13,950 bases of DNA from Candidatus Bathyarchaeota archaeon (GTDB lineage: Archaea > Thermoproteota > Bathyarchaeia > Bathyarchaeales > SOJC01): contig JAUWDF010000006.1 in the NCBI GenBank assembly GCA_030608925.1, positions 1 through 13,950 of the forward strand, read 5' to 3'. Under the pieces are notes generated by a model. The model ran no database searches, was not told the origin of the DNA, and worked only from the letters and a program-made list of their open reading frames with translations. Below, one piece after another: positions 1 to 6,737 of this stretch; the first letter of the stretch is position 1, and each line of letters starts with the position of its first letter. The position numbers and the translations under genes are program-made.

Positions 1-102
1 GCTGTACGAGGTTGGACAAAGAATGGAATCCCAACCGTTAAGAAACTTGAAGAACTAGGTCTGGAGGAGTTCACAAACATAGTGAAGAAAGGAGAAAAGT
101 AG
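1..102 (+). CDS. Aldehyde:ferredoxin oxidoreductase, C-terminal end (partial)
   Basis: Only the last 33 codons and the TAG stop (100-102) are inside the window. The reading frame is open from base 1. It reads RGWTKNGIPTVKKLEELGL followed by EEFTNIVKK, which resembles the conserved tail of tungsten-dependent aldehyde:ferredoxin oxidoreductases (typically R-G-W-D-x-x-G-x-P-T then a Leu/Glu-rich helix). These enzymes oxidise aldehydes to carboxylic acids, or run in reverse, and pass electrons to ferredoxin. The next gene starts on the base directly after this stop, and it and its neighbour encode multi-cluster ferredoxins, the expected electron partners. The catalytic domains and cofactor residues lie upstream and cannot be checked here, so the family call rests on a short tail plus context. 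Confidence 0.72.
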   Translation, partial: AVRGWTKNGIPTVKKLEELGLEEFTNIVKKGEK

Positions 103-606
103 ATGCCAACTCTTCACGAAAAGAAATTTGTATCAGGGGACCCTGAAAAATGCATCGGTTGTTGTATTTGCGAATATGCTTGCTCCATGGTGAACGAGAA
201 AACCTTCAATCCAACAAAGTCTCGAATACGAGTCATACGCCTTGGGCCTCTTGTGAATCTAGCCGTAGCATGTAGACTTTGCGAAGATCCAGCATGTGTT
301 ATTGCCTGCCCAAGAGACGCCTTAACTCAAGAAGAAAACACGGGTATAATCATGGTTGATGATGACAAATGCAACGGATGCGGTTGGTGCATCGAAGCAT
401 GTGACTATGGTGCAATCATGCTGCACCCAGATAGGAAAGTTGTGTACGTTTGCGATACATGCAAGGAATATGAGAAACCCCAATGCGTGGAATGGTGCCC
501 TGAAGAAGCATTAGATTTTGTGACAGCTGATGTCCTTGCTCAAAAAGCCAGACGAACAGCGGTGAAGAAGCTATTCAGTGAGAGTGTGGAAGAAGCTTCA
601 AAGTAA
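103..606 (+). CDS. Four-cluster [4Fe-4S] polyferredoxin, AOR-associated (AorA/HycB-like)
   Basis: A 167-residue cytoplasmic electron-transfer protein; no signal peptide or membrane segment is visible. Sixteen Cys form four [4Fe-4S] ligand sets in the order of DMSO-reductase chain B/HycB proteins: C17-C20-C23-C27, C57-C60-C65-C69, C90-C93-C96-C100 and C117-C120-C128-C132. An additional Cys21 lies next to Cys20 and is not needed for ligation. The ATG follows the upstream AOR stop without a gap, so translation is probably coupled to that gene. Its likely role is to accept electrons from aldehyde oxidation and relay them to ferredoxin or another oxidoreductase. A second, clearly related polyferredoxin follows 32 bases downstream, suggesting tandem duplication. 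The exact partner enzyme is inferred from context. Confidence 0.9.
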   Translation: MPTLHEKKFVSGDPEKCIGCCICEYACSMVNEKTFNPTKSRIRVIRLGPLVNLAVACRLCEDPACVIACPRDALTQEENTGIIMVDDDKCNGCGWCIEACDYGAIMLHPDRKVVYVCDTCKEYEKPQCVEWCPEEALDFVTADVLAQKARRTAVKKLFSESVEEASK

Positions 607-638
607 GACATACATATTAGTCCAAGGGAAAACCCACT

Positions 639-1241
639 GTGAAAACAGAGGAAAAGAAAAACGATCAGCAATTTTTATCCATCAACCCAGAGAAATGTAT
701 AGGATGCAGTATATGCGAGCTTGCATGCTCCTTAGAGAAGGAAGGAAAACTTAACCCTCTGAAGTCTCGAATTCGCATAATTCGAGGTCCACCTTTCATC
801 CACGTTGCCATCACTTGCAGACAGTGTCAAGACACTCCTTGTATAAGAGCCTGCCCAAAAGAAGCATTATATCAATCAGAAGACACTGGAGCCATACTTG
901 TCGATGACGAAAAATGTGATGGATGCAAATGGTGTTTGGAAGCATGCGAGTATGGTGCGATACGATATGAGCCAGAGGTCAATTCAGTCGTAATATGTGA
1001 TCTTTGTGATGGAGAACCTAAATGTAAAGAGATGTGCCCTGAAGAAGCCATAGACTTGGTGACTGAAGAGTCGGATATTGCAAAGGCGTGGGTTGCCGCA
1101 TCTAAGAAGTGGATTGCTGCATCAGAAAAACTCCTCAAAATGGCTAAGGGTGAAGGTGTGGCTGATTTCCTGGAAGATAGTCGAGAGATGATGGAACGAG
1201 TGGATGATAAATATAGAGAGCTTCTTCGCCAGAAAAAATAA
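639..1241 (+). CDS. Second four-cluster [4Fe-4S] polyferredoxin with C-terminal helical extension
   Basis: A 200-residue paralogue of the preceding gene. The Cys sets are C20-C23-C26-C30, C60-C63-C68-C72, C93-C96-C99-C103 and C120-C123-C129-C133, again enough for four [4Fe-4S] clusters. Shared blocks such as KSRIR and CPEEA mark the two genes as duplicates. This copy has an additional Lys/Glu/Ala-rich tail of about 55 residues (146-200) that looks helical and could be a docking or oligomerisation element. The start is GTG at 639. A purine-rich AAGGGAAAA stretch at about 623-631 may be a weak ribosome-binding site. It is probably the last gene of the AOR operon. It converges on the polyamine operon with only 30 bases between. 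The specific partner is unknown. Confidence 0.88.
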   Translation: MKTEEKKNDQQFLSINPEKCIGCSICELACSLEKEGKLNPLKSRIRIIRGPPFIHVAITCRQCQDTPCIRACPKEALYQSEDTGAILVDDEKCDGCKWCLEACEYGAIRYEPEVNSVVICDLCDGEPKCKEMCPEEAIDLVTEESDIAKAWVAASKKWIAASEKLLKMAKGEGVADFLEDSREMMERVDDKYRELLRQKK

Positions 1242-1271
1242 TCCCAATGATTACTTTCCCATCCGATAGCT

Positions 1272-1613
1272 TCAAGGTATGTTTCTCGTCATTTCATGAA
1301 TCTTAAAAGAAGTTGGCTTCAACGCGTCTTTTACAGTTTTCCAGCCAATCTCAGGGTTAATTTTCTCGTCACAAATGAAAATATCTAAAGCAGCATATTT
1401 GCTTTCAGGCCAGGTGTGAATCGACATGTGTGTCTCAGCCAATATTATGAATACTGTTGTGCCAGTTGGTGAGAACTTGTGAGATGTTACCTTGACGATT
1501 TGGCTTCCCATTTGTTCAGAAGCAGCTCTTAACGTGCTAATCAAGAGGTCAACGTTGTCCAGGTCAGCTTCACATCCGTAGAGGTCGACTAATATCTCCC
1601 GTATTTGTTTCAA
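1272..1613 (-). CDS. speH: AdoMet decarboxylase-family protein (SpeH-like) with Thr at the pyruvoyl site
   Basis: A 113-residue protein, about the usual length for the small prokaryotic S-adenosylmethionine decarboxylase. Family members self-cleave at Glu-Ser and convert the Ser into a pyruvoyl cofactor, giving decarboxylated AdoMet, the aminopropyl donor for polyamines. The signature is clear: KFSPTGTT at 46-53 and ETHMSIHTWPE at 60-70, with the processing His66 and the probable catalytic Cys81. However, residue 61, normally the pyruvoyl-forming Ser (ESH), is Thr (ACA codon), and the helper Ser equivalent to Thermotoga Ser55 is Thr53. The start is TTG, inside a 4-base TTGA overlap with the bpsA stop, so the genes are probably co-translated. 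Function in polyamine synthesis is strongly suggested by the BpsA neighbour. Whether it self-processes is uncertain. Inactive or repurposed AdoMetDC homologues also exist. Confidence 0.85.
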   Translation of the reverse strand: MKQIREILVDLYGCEADLDNVDLLISTLRAASEQMGSQIVKVTSHKFSPTGTTVFIILAETHMSIHTWPESKYAALDIFICDEKINPEIGWKTVKDALKPTSFKIHEMTRNIP

Positions 1614-3247
1614 CTCTTCACTTCCCTTCTTGTGATTCTCTTTCGCATGGTTGAGTGTTGTGGTTCAAAACCCATTTCCTCAAAAAACATCAAAGCTTCG
1701 TAATTTGCAGCGCCTGCAATGAGGTCTATTCTGTTTATATGTTTTTCTTGGAAGAAGCGATCTGCAAACTCTAGTAGTTTCCTCCCGAATCCTTGATGAC
1801 GATGTTCAGGCTTGACTATAATACTTTTGACATATCCAAATCTTTCTCCCGTATTTCTATCCTTTTCCATTCTCAACCATAGCCATCCAACAATCTCCTT
1901 GCCTAAGACTGCAACATAGAGAAGGCTTCTCTCTTGTTTGAGAGCTCGCTGCAGTTTCTCTCTATGGTACTCCTTATCCAAGATAGGTGCTTCAGGAAAG
2001 GAGATTCTAGCAATTTCTCTTTCGAATTCCAGAGTTGAAGAGAAATCAGCCCATTTGAAATCGCGTAGAATCAGTTCCTCAGCCAAAGTTTCCTTCACCT
2101 TTTGTTTCTCGATGATTCTGAAACCTTTTATTTTTCCACATTTTGGACACCCCTGCTCCTTTAGTTCTTGAATTGTGTGAACTGTCTCGAGCGCTCCCAC
2201 GTTTATTTCTTGGCCGCATCGACATTGGTACTTTCGTCGAGTTAAATTGATCTCTCCTGTGTAGAGTTTACCGTTGTAGATGGACGTAATTAGGGGTCTT
2301 GATTTTTCAGTAGTTTGTAATCTGACCATGAGGGTCGTGTTTGCAAACATCTCGGCGCCTTCGTAGATATTAAACCTAGGAATTTGCTCCATGATTGCTA
2401 GCCCCATAGCACCAAGAATCTTGTTCATAATCAGGGCTCTTTTTGGCGGTTGATGAGCATAAGCCAAGTATATTGTTCCGCCCTTTTGAGGTTTAAGAGC
2501 AGTAATAGCGCGTGACGTGAATAGAGTCAATCCTGGTGTTGTGTATGGAGGATCCGTGAACACTACATCATATTTGTGCCTTGTAGGTTTCGGAAGGCTT
2601 TTTCTGAGATCGGAATTGATGCAATTGATTGCCAGATTCTCTTTTCTTGATACAGACTGGATCGCTTGGAGTAGTCTTTGATCCACATCAATAACCGTCA
2701 CTTCAACTGCAACATCTAATAGAGCTACTGCTATTGATGTAAAATCGTCGTCACCCAGGAAAATAATTCGTCTCCCCTCGAGGTCTCCCCTTTCCAGCAT
2801 ATATAGGGCTCTCAGAAGAGCAGTTTCAGGAGTTCCATGAGTCTGATCCAGCCAGGGTAGTGGCTTTGGTCTTCTGTTCAGGCAATCTTTGAGTTTTTCA
2901 AGTAAGGGTTTGAATTGATCTGTGATTTGAATATTCTTGCCTTCACAAGTCTTACATGTGAGTCGGCTTGGGTATAAGAATCCAAGATTCTGGGTTACAT
3001 ATTCTTGACCTTTAGTTGTAAGCAAAGTCCCCATTTTTCTGGTTACTAGCCCAGCTTTTTCAAGCTCGCTTATCACTGCTGCGGTTACGGGTATGGGAAG
3101 TCGAGTCAGAGATGCTAGATTCTTGGTGCTGATTTTTCGACTTCTAAAGATTTCGCGAAGTATGCTCCTTACTGCTTCTGGACCTTCTTCAAGTTTCGTT
3201 TTCTGGGATAAAACCGTTAATAAACTGTGATCTTGACTTTTTTTCAA
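1610..3247 (-). CDS. bpsA: Branched-chain polyamine synthase BpsA fused to zinc ribbon and GNAT acetyltransferase
   Basis: A 545-residue fusion. Residues about 20-90 look like a winged helix, followed by a CxxC pair (C98, C101). Residues about 110-310 are the BpsA catalytic domain, with the GDDDFTS motif (165-171) expected to bind decarboxylated AdoMet and the DPPYTTPG motif (232-239). In Thermococcus, BpsA adds two aminopropyl groups to N4 of spermidine. Residues about 338-375 hold a C342/C344...C367/C370 zinc-ribbon-like element. Residues about 391-545 look like a GNAT acetyltransferase, with an acetyl-CoA loop RHQGFG (483-488) and the terminal EALMFFEEMGF. The archaeal enzymes I know are about 350 residues and lack the GNAT part. 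The reading frame is uninterrupted. The start is TTG; no better start precedes the winged helix. It is the first gene of an operon with the AdoMetDC-like gene. Acetylation of polyamines by the fused domain is inference. Confidence 0.9.
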   Translation of the reverse strand: MKKSQDHSLLTVLSQKTKLEEGPEAVRSILREIFRSRKISTKNLASLTRLPIPVTAAVISELEKAGLVTRKMGTLLTTKGQEYVTQNLGFLYPSRLTCKTCEGKNIQITDQFKPLLEKLKDCLNRRPKPLPWLDQTHGTPETALLRALYMLERGDLEGRRIIFLGDDDFTSIAVALLDVAVEVTVIDVDQRLLQAIQSVSRKENLAINCINSDLRKSLPKPTRHKYDVVFTDPPYTTPGLTLFTSRAITALKPQKGGTIYLAYAHQPPKRALIMNKILGAMGLAIMEQIPRFNIYEGAEMFANTTLMVRLQTTEKSRPLITSIYNGKLYTGEINLTRRKYQCRCGQEINVGALETVHTIQELKEQGCPKCGKIKGFRIIEKQKVKETLAEELILRDFKWADFSSTLEFEREIARISFPEAPILDKEYHREKLQRALKQERSLLYVAVLGKEIVGWLWLRMEKDRNTGERFGYVKSIIVKPEHRHQGFGRKLLEFADRFFQEKHINRIDLIAGAANYEALMFFEEMGFEPQHSTMRKRITRREVKS

Positions 3248-3305
3248 TGATGTTTCAACGCTCCAGCTCAGGACTCACCTATTGTTTGAGAAGGAAAGTA
3301 CAGGG

Positions 3306-3312
3306 ATATTTA
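3306..3312 (-). promoter_or_regulatory. Candidate TATA box for the bpsA-speH operon
   Basis: On the minus strand the sequence reads TAAATAT inside GACTAAATATCCC. A start about 26 bases downstream would fall near 3283, giving a leader of about 36 bases before the TTG at 3247. The match is ordinary and this AT-rich gap offers other candidates. Confidence 0.4.
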
Positions 3313-3406
3313 GTCTTTGCTTAGATTTTTGTCTTAGGGAAGAGAGAGTGTAACTAGTTGATGGCTTATTCTTAGTGTTTATGTGTTGCACACTTCTACA
3401 GTAATG

Positions 3407-3414
3407 TTTATTAA
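3407..3414 (+). promoter_or_regulatory. Candidate TATA box for the Cys-rich protein gene
   Basis: TTTATTAA is centred about 46 bases upstream of the TTG start at 3457, predicting a transcript start near 3437 and a leader of about 20 bases. No strong ribosome-binding site is visible. The rest of the 209-base gap between bpsA and this gene (3248-3456) shows only these two divergent promoter candidates. Confidence 0.4.
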
Positions 3415-3456
3415 GAAACAATATACGTGATATAGATTAGCTCTGAGCTGATAACC

Positions 3457-3852
3457 TTGAAATCTGAAGACCTTGTCTGCCCATATACCAATTGCGGGAG
3501 AAAATTTGAACAACCCGTTATGGTGACAGACTCCTCAAAGCTTCCCAGAGAAACCTACTACGCTTGTCCCCATTGCATGCTTAGACTTCAGCTACTTCTC
3601 GAGGATGGATCACATAGAACTAAATTGGGAAAGGTACATGTTGAACCTCTGGAAGAAACACTACTAACACATTTTAAACACAGTAGAAAAAGCACATTCA
3701 CAGAAGCTGTCTCCAGTCCCTATGCCACTAGACCATCAAAAAGCTGCAAGCATTTCTTCGGTTATCTCCGCAGTCGCCCCTACAAAACTGATCTTACCGA
3801 CGAGTGTGCAGTCTGCCCAAATATTGTTCAATGTTACAGTAGGAACGAGTGA
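3457..3852 (+). CDS. Uncharacterised archaeal Cys-rich (zinc or Fe-S binding) protein
   Basis: A 131-residue soluble protein without a function I can name. The N-terminus carries a zinc-ribbon-like set: C8 and C13 (CPYTNC), then a CPHC pair at about residues 37-40. The C-terminus carries a second Cys-rich module: SCKHFFGYLRSRP, then DECAVCPNIVQC. I recognise a C-x-H-x-FGYL...RP...DEC-x-x-CP-x-x-x-x-C pattern from uncharacterised archaeal proteins, where it might bind metal or an Fe-S cluster. The middle (about 45-95) is polar and probably flexible. The start is TTG: an in-frame TAG sits at 3433-3435 and no ATG or GTG lies between it and the first Cys motif. The gene stands alone between a divergent polyamine operon and uppP. 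Regulatory or nucleic-acid-binding roles are possible but unsupported. Confidence 0.72.
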   Translation: MKSEDLVCPYTNCGRKFEQPVMVTDSSKLPRETYYACPHCMLRLQLLLEDGSHRTKLGKVHVEPLEETLLTHFKHSRKSTFTEAVSSPYATRPSKSCKHFFGYLRSRPYKTDLTDECAVCPNIVQCYSRNE

Positions 3853-3951
3853 CATCATTCTCAAAAGCAACCTAAGTTGACAAATAGATTCTTAGATTTC
3901 GATTTTGTTCCGTGTGAAAAATAGAGACTTAAGTCGAGTTGTGTAAGAAAC

Positions 3952-3959
3952 TTAAATAT
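3952..3959 (+). promoter_or_regulatory. Candidate TATA box for uppP
   Basis: TTAAATAT is centred 27-28 bases before the ATG at 3983, so the transcript would start at or next to the start codon (leaderless). A GGGAG at 3975-3979 resembles a ribosome-binding site but would lie outside such a transcript, so one of the two signals is probably fortuitous. Confidence 0.5.
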
Positions 3960-3982
3960 GCGGAGCCTAACACTGGGAGCTT

Positions 3983-4768
3983 ATGGCGTCTGTTTATGAA
4001 ACAGTGGTTCTTGGCATAGTCCAAGGTTTGACGGAGTGGCTGCCAGTGTCGAGTTCAGGTCACTTGGTAATAGCTAAGGAATTTATCGGTTGGCATCCTC
4101 CTGTGCTCTTCGATGTTCTCCTTCATCTTAGTACTCTTTTTGTGATTCTGATTTTCTTTCGAAGAACGGTGATGGGGATCACCAAGGCACTTCTGAAAAG
4201 GAATTTTAATTCTGTTGAAGGTAGACTCGGAGTTTTCATAGTCGTGGGGAGTATACCCACAGCTGTAATAGGTTACACTTTTAGAGAACTTTTCAAGTCA
4301 TTTTTTGACAATTTGATGGTTGTTGGGTTCGCTCTCATGGCTACCGGAATTCTACTTTTCTTATCAGATCGTCGACATAGTTTCAGAGAAATGAATCATA
4401 TTGACTCAATTCTTGTAGGAGTCGCGCAAGGAATCGCTCTTATCCCAGGTATTTCAAGAAGTGGAGCCACAATCTCCACTCAACTACTAAGGGGAATTGA
4501 TAGAAAAGTAGCTTTTGAATTCTCATTCTTATTATCTATTCCAGCAGTTGTGGGTGGTTTTCTCATAGAGTCTTATGATTTGAGCTTGTTAATTACCAAT
4601 GTGGAAGTGGTTGCAATCATTGTGGGAGTTGTTGTATCCTCTATTGTAGGCTACTTTTCCCTCAGGATCCTGCTAAAAACAATTATCAAACAAAGGTTTC
4701 ACTTATTCGCCTTTTACTGTTGGGCGGCAAGTATCTTAATCATCACTTCCCAAATAATCCAACATTAA
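3983..4768 (+). CDS. uppP: Undecaprenyl/polyprenyl-diphosphatase, UppP (BacA) family
   Basis: A 261-residue integral membrane protein of the usual family length with about seven or eight hydrophobic segments. It removes a phosphate from C55-type or archaeal polyprenyl diphosphate to regenerate the monophosphate lipid carrier used in glycan and glycoprotein assembly. Both signatures are present: GLTEWLPVSSSGHL at 15-28, with the metal/catalytic Glu18 and the SSSGH stretch, and PGISRSGAT at 155-163, with catalytic Arg159. Archaea lack peptidoglycan, so the likely substrate is a dolichol-like carrier for N-glycosylation or surface polysaccharide; that substrate is inferred. The gene stands alone with its own promoter candidate. 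T-rich sequence follows the stop. Confidence 0.95.
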   Translation: MASVYETVVLGIVQGLTEWLPVSSSGHLVIAKEFIGWHPPVLFDVLLHLSTLFVILIFFRRTVMGITKALLKRNFNSVEGRLGVFIVVGSIPTAVIGYTFRELFKSFFDNLMVVGFALMATGILLFLSDRRHSFREMNHIDSILVGVAQGIALIPGISRSGATISTQLLRGIDRKVAFEFSFLLSIPAVVGGFLIESYDLSLLITNVEVVAIIVGVVVSSIVGYFSLRILLKTIIKQRFHLFAFYCWAASILIITSQIIQH

Positions 4769-4778
4769 TTTTAGAAAA

Positions 4779-4816
4779 GTTATATCTTTCCAGCTGAATA
4801 TCAGAAAGGAGGAGGT
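4779..4816 (+). promoter_or_regulatory. TATA-like box and strong ribosome-binding site for the ferritin-like gene
   Basis: GTTATATC at 4779-4786 is followed by AAGGAGGAGGT at 4806-4816, the strongest Shine-Dalgarno match in the window. Its spacing of 7 bases decides the TTG start at 4824 over a downstream ATG at 4839. The TATA call is weaker than the ribosome-binding site call because a start 26 bases downstream would fall at the edge of the Shine-Dalgarno sequence. Confidence 0.55.
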
Positions 4817-4823
4817 ATAGAAA

Positions 4824-5297
4824 TTGCTTGAGAATGAGATGAAAGAATTCTTTAAGAACCAGATTAAACTGGAGCATCATATTGTGGAGTCAATCACTAA
4901 TAGCCTGAAAAATGTTAGAAATCCAGTGGTGAAGCAGGTTTTACGAGCAATAGCATTTGACTCCCAAAAGCATGCAGGAATATATCATGCTGCCATGTCT
5001 ATTTCAACCGTAACCCCGGCTTTAACTGATAAGGAATACAAAGAGTTAGAAGAAATCACAGGGAAACATATTGTTGATGAAAAAAAAGCTCTCTCTGCCC
5101 TCGACAAAATTATGCCAGAGGTAAAGAGTGACAAAATTAGATTCTTGCTGGAATCCATAGCCGCAGACGAAAGGAAACACCATGAACTTCTTGAGAAGCT
5201 TGTTGACCTTATTGTCAAGAAAGAAGCGATACTTGAAGAAGATTGGTGGGAAATCCTCTGGAAAAATGTTCCCTTCCATGGTGCACCAGGAGGATAG
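4824..5297 (+). CDS. Ferritin-like/rubrerythrin-type four-helix protein
   Basis: A 157-residue, mostly helical soluble protein with the pattern of a ferritin-like di-iron bundle: Glu17 in helix 1, D46-SQK-H50 in helix 2, Glu86 in helix 3 and E116-RK-H119 in helix 4. Rubrerythrin-type proteins normally carry ExxH in helices 2 and 4. Here helix 4 fits, but helix 2 has Ser47 where the Glu is expected, with Asp46 next to it, so the metal site is atypical. There is no C-terminal rubredoxin domain. The tail is Trp-rich (EEDWWEILW) and ends FHGAPGG. A role in oxidative-stress defence or iron handling is plausible but not shown. The TTG start is set by AAGGAGGAGGT 7 bases upstream. It converges on cca with 8 bases between. 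Confidence 0.72.
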   Translation: MLENEMKEFFKNQIKLEHHIVESITNSLKNVRNPVVKQVLRAIAFDSQKHAGIYHAAMSISTVTPALTDKEYKELEEITGKHIVDEKKALSALDKIMPEVKSDKIRFLLESIAADERKHHELLEKLVDLIVKKEAILEEDWWEILWKNVPFHGAPGG

Positions 5298-5305
5298 AAT
5301 TCTTC

Positions 5306-6721
5306 TCAAGTCAGCCATCTTGGTCTTGAGCTCAAGTACTCTGTTAAGAATCTCGCAAAATCCTGATTTTCCCGATATGCTGGAAGAATCTCTTCATTCA
5401 CCAGACATCGCGCCCCTTTGAGACTAATCCTTGAAAGTTCACCCCTGGCAGATATCTTGTTTTTATCCTTGAGTTTCGCTTTTAATAATTCGACCACATC
5501 AGAGTATTCACGCTTGATCTCCACAACCCATCTTCCATCCTCAACCCATGGACCAGACAATGTTTTTCCAGAGTTGACGTGTTTCTGAAGAAAATTTTTA
5601 CATTCCTCTTTCCGGTTCAATGGTGGTCCCACATGTCTTTTAAGCAAGGGTAGTTGACGATGTTCCACTTCTACCAGAAAAACGTTTAAGTCTTGTTCAT
5701 CACTCCAAACAGCGTCACGTACAACACTAAACCCGTGCTGTTTCAGAAGTTTCTCCAGAGTTCTTTTCGATCTATAAAGTTGTCCCCACAGAATATCTGG
5801 AACCCTATTAGATACTGGACTTAACATGAAGATGAAGTCTGATCTTCGATTCCTCAATACCTGGGATAAAATTCCAGCTGTAAAGGGTTTAGTTTCCGTA
5901 GGATAGAAGAATTCGATGCTAGGTTTTTGGAGGAAAGCCCTTGATGCAGCAATGAATAAGCTTAATGCGTCAGATCTTACGGCTGAAGCAGCGTTCCTTC
6001 CTTTATCAACAGGATCTACTACAACTAGTTGTTCTGAAAAGGCTTTGTCGAGTTCAGTCTTCTTGCCTTTGAAGTGACCCCCCAAGTCGATTTGAATTGG
6101 AACCTTCCAATTACCTGCTGATTTCAAGACCCCAAGAAAAGATCCGTAGAAGAGGGTTAAGAGTTCACAAATATAACCGCTGAAACCTCCCACCTTGATT
6201 TCAGCACCATAGACGCCAATGCCCTTCATGAACTTCTTCAAGATTCTAACATCGTCACAGGTTTGCTTCTTCAATAGACTTTTCATATAATCAGTGTGAT
6301 ATGGTGTACGATCAGTAGCACTTTTCCACTCCCCTTGCTTCACATCATAGCAGGGAACAATGTTTACTCTAGTTTCATCCACAGTAGCTTCAAGGTAAGG
6401 GTGTTCTGCAAAACGTTCTACTTGTTCCTGTCCTGCGGTCGCTTTCCGTGCAATATCAAGATAAAGATCACCTAAATCCCTCCTAGGAACTGTTGGTGGA
6501 ACACGCATGAATATATCTATGTCTGGAGACTCGACGAGCCAAGTGTCTTTAGCTACTGAACCCTCCAGACGAACTACAACCACGATCTTTGCTTCTCGAG
6601 CAATCTCCTCAATCTTCAGTATAAGCTGTTTCCCAATAGCAACTATGCGCTTTTTCTCCGCAGGCTTTGGAGAGATTTTTACTTGAACTTCAGACAGAAT
6701 TTGGTTGATATCTGGAATCAT
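5306..6721 (-). CDS. cca: Archaeal (class I) CCA tRNA nucleotidyltransferase
   Basis: A 471-residue enzyme that adds or repairs the 3'-CCA end of tRNA from CTP and ATP without a nucleic acid template. The polymerase-beta-type head is clear: LEGSVAKDTWL at 52-62 and the metal ligands D67-I-D69. The archaeal tRNA-binding stretches SATDRTPYHTDY, GGFSGYICELL and VVDPVDKGRNAA align by memory with Archaeoglobus CCA enzyme. The third carboxylate expected in V-D-V-V-P-C-Y is Asn120 here (VNIVPCY, AAC codon). The gene follows thpR by 16 bases on the same strand, so the two are probably one transcript for RNA-end metabolism. The start is ATG with a weak AGGCG upstream. Length is slightly above the roughly 440 usual for the family. 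Identity is secure; the effect of Asn120 is unknown. Confidence 0.95.
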   Translation of the reverse strand: MIPDINQILSEVQVKISPKPAEKKRIVAIGKQLILKIEEIAREAKIVVVVRLEGSVAKDTWLVESPDIDIFMRVPPTVPRRDLGDLYLDIARKATAGQEQVERFAEHPYLEATVDETRVNIVPCYDVKQGEWKSATDRTPYHTDYMKSLLKKQTCDDVRILKKFMKGIGVYGAEIKVGGFSGYICELLTLFYGSFLGVLKSAGNWKVPIQIDLGGHFKGKKTELDKAFSEQLVVVDPVDKGRNAASAVRSDALSLFIAASRAFLQKPSIEFFYPTETKPFTAGILSQVLRNRRSDFIFMLSPVSNRVPDILWGQLYRSKRTLEKLLKQHGFSVVRDAVWSDEQDLNVFLVEVEHRQLPLLKRHVGPPLNRKEECKNFLQKHVNSGKTLSGPWVEDGRWVVEIKREYSDVVELLKAKLKDKNKISARGELSRISLKGARCLVNEEILPAYRENQDFARFLTEYLSSRPRWLT

Positions 6722-6737
6722 ATGCAGCGCCTAATTC

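Noticed and set aside
872..1138. Open frame on the minus strand opposite the second polyferredoxin
   Set aside because: Ser/His-rich translation without recognisable domains, lying wholly opposite a gene with 16 conserved Cys; a shadow frame.
3244..3275. Possible second C/D sRNA (AATGATGTT then CTCA) upstream of bpsA
   Set aside because: No true CTGA box, no terminal stem and no guide match; only a chance C-like box.
3853..3982. Possible small RNA or gene in the gap before uppP
   Set aside because: No coding frame, box motifs or stable hairpin; T-rich sequence and the uppP promoter explain it.
5046..5318. Minus-strand open frame opposite the ferritin-like gene
   Set aside because: The plus-strand gene has a strong ribosome-binding site and a family pattern; the opposite frame has neither.
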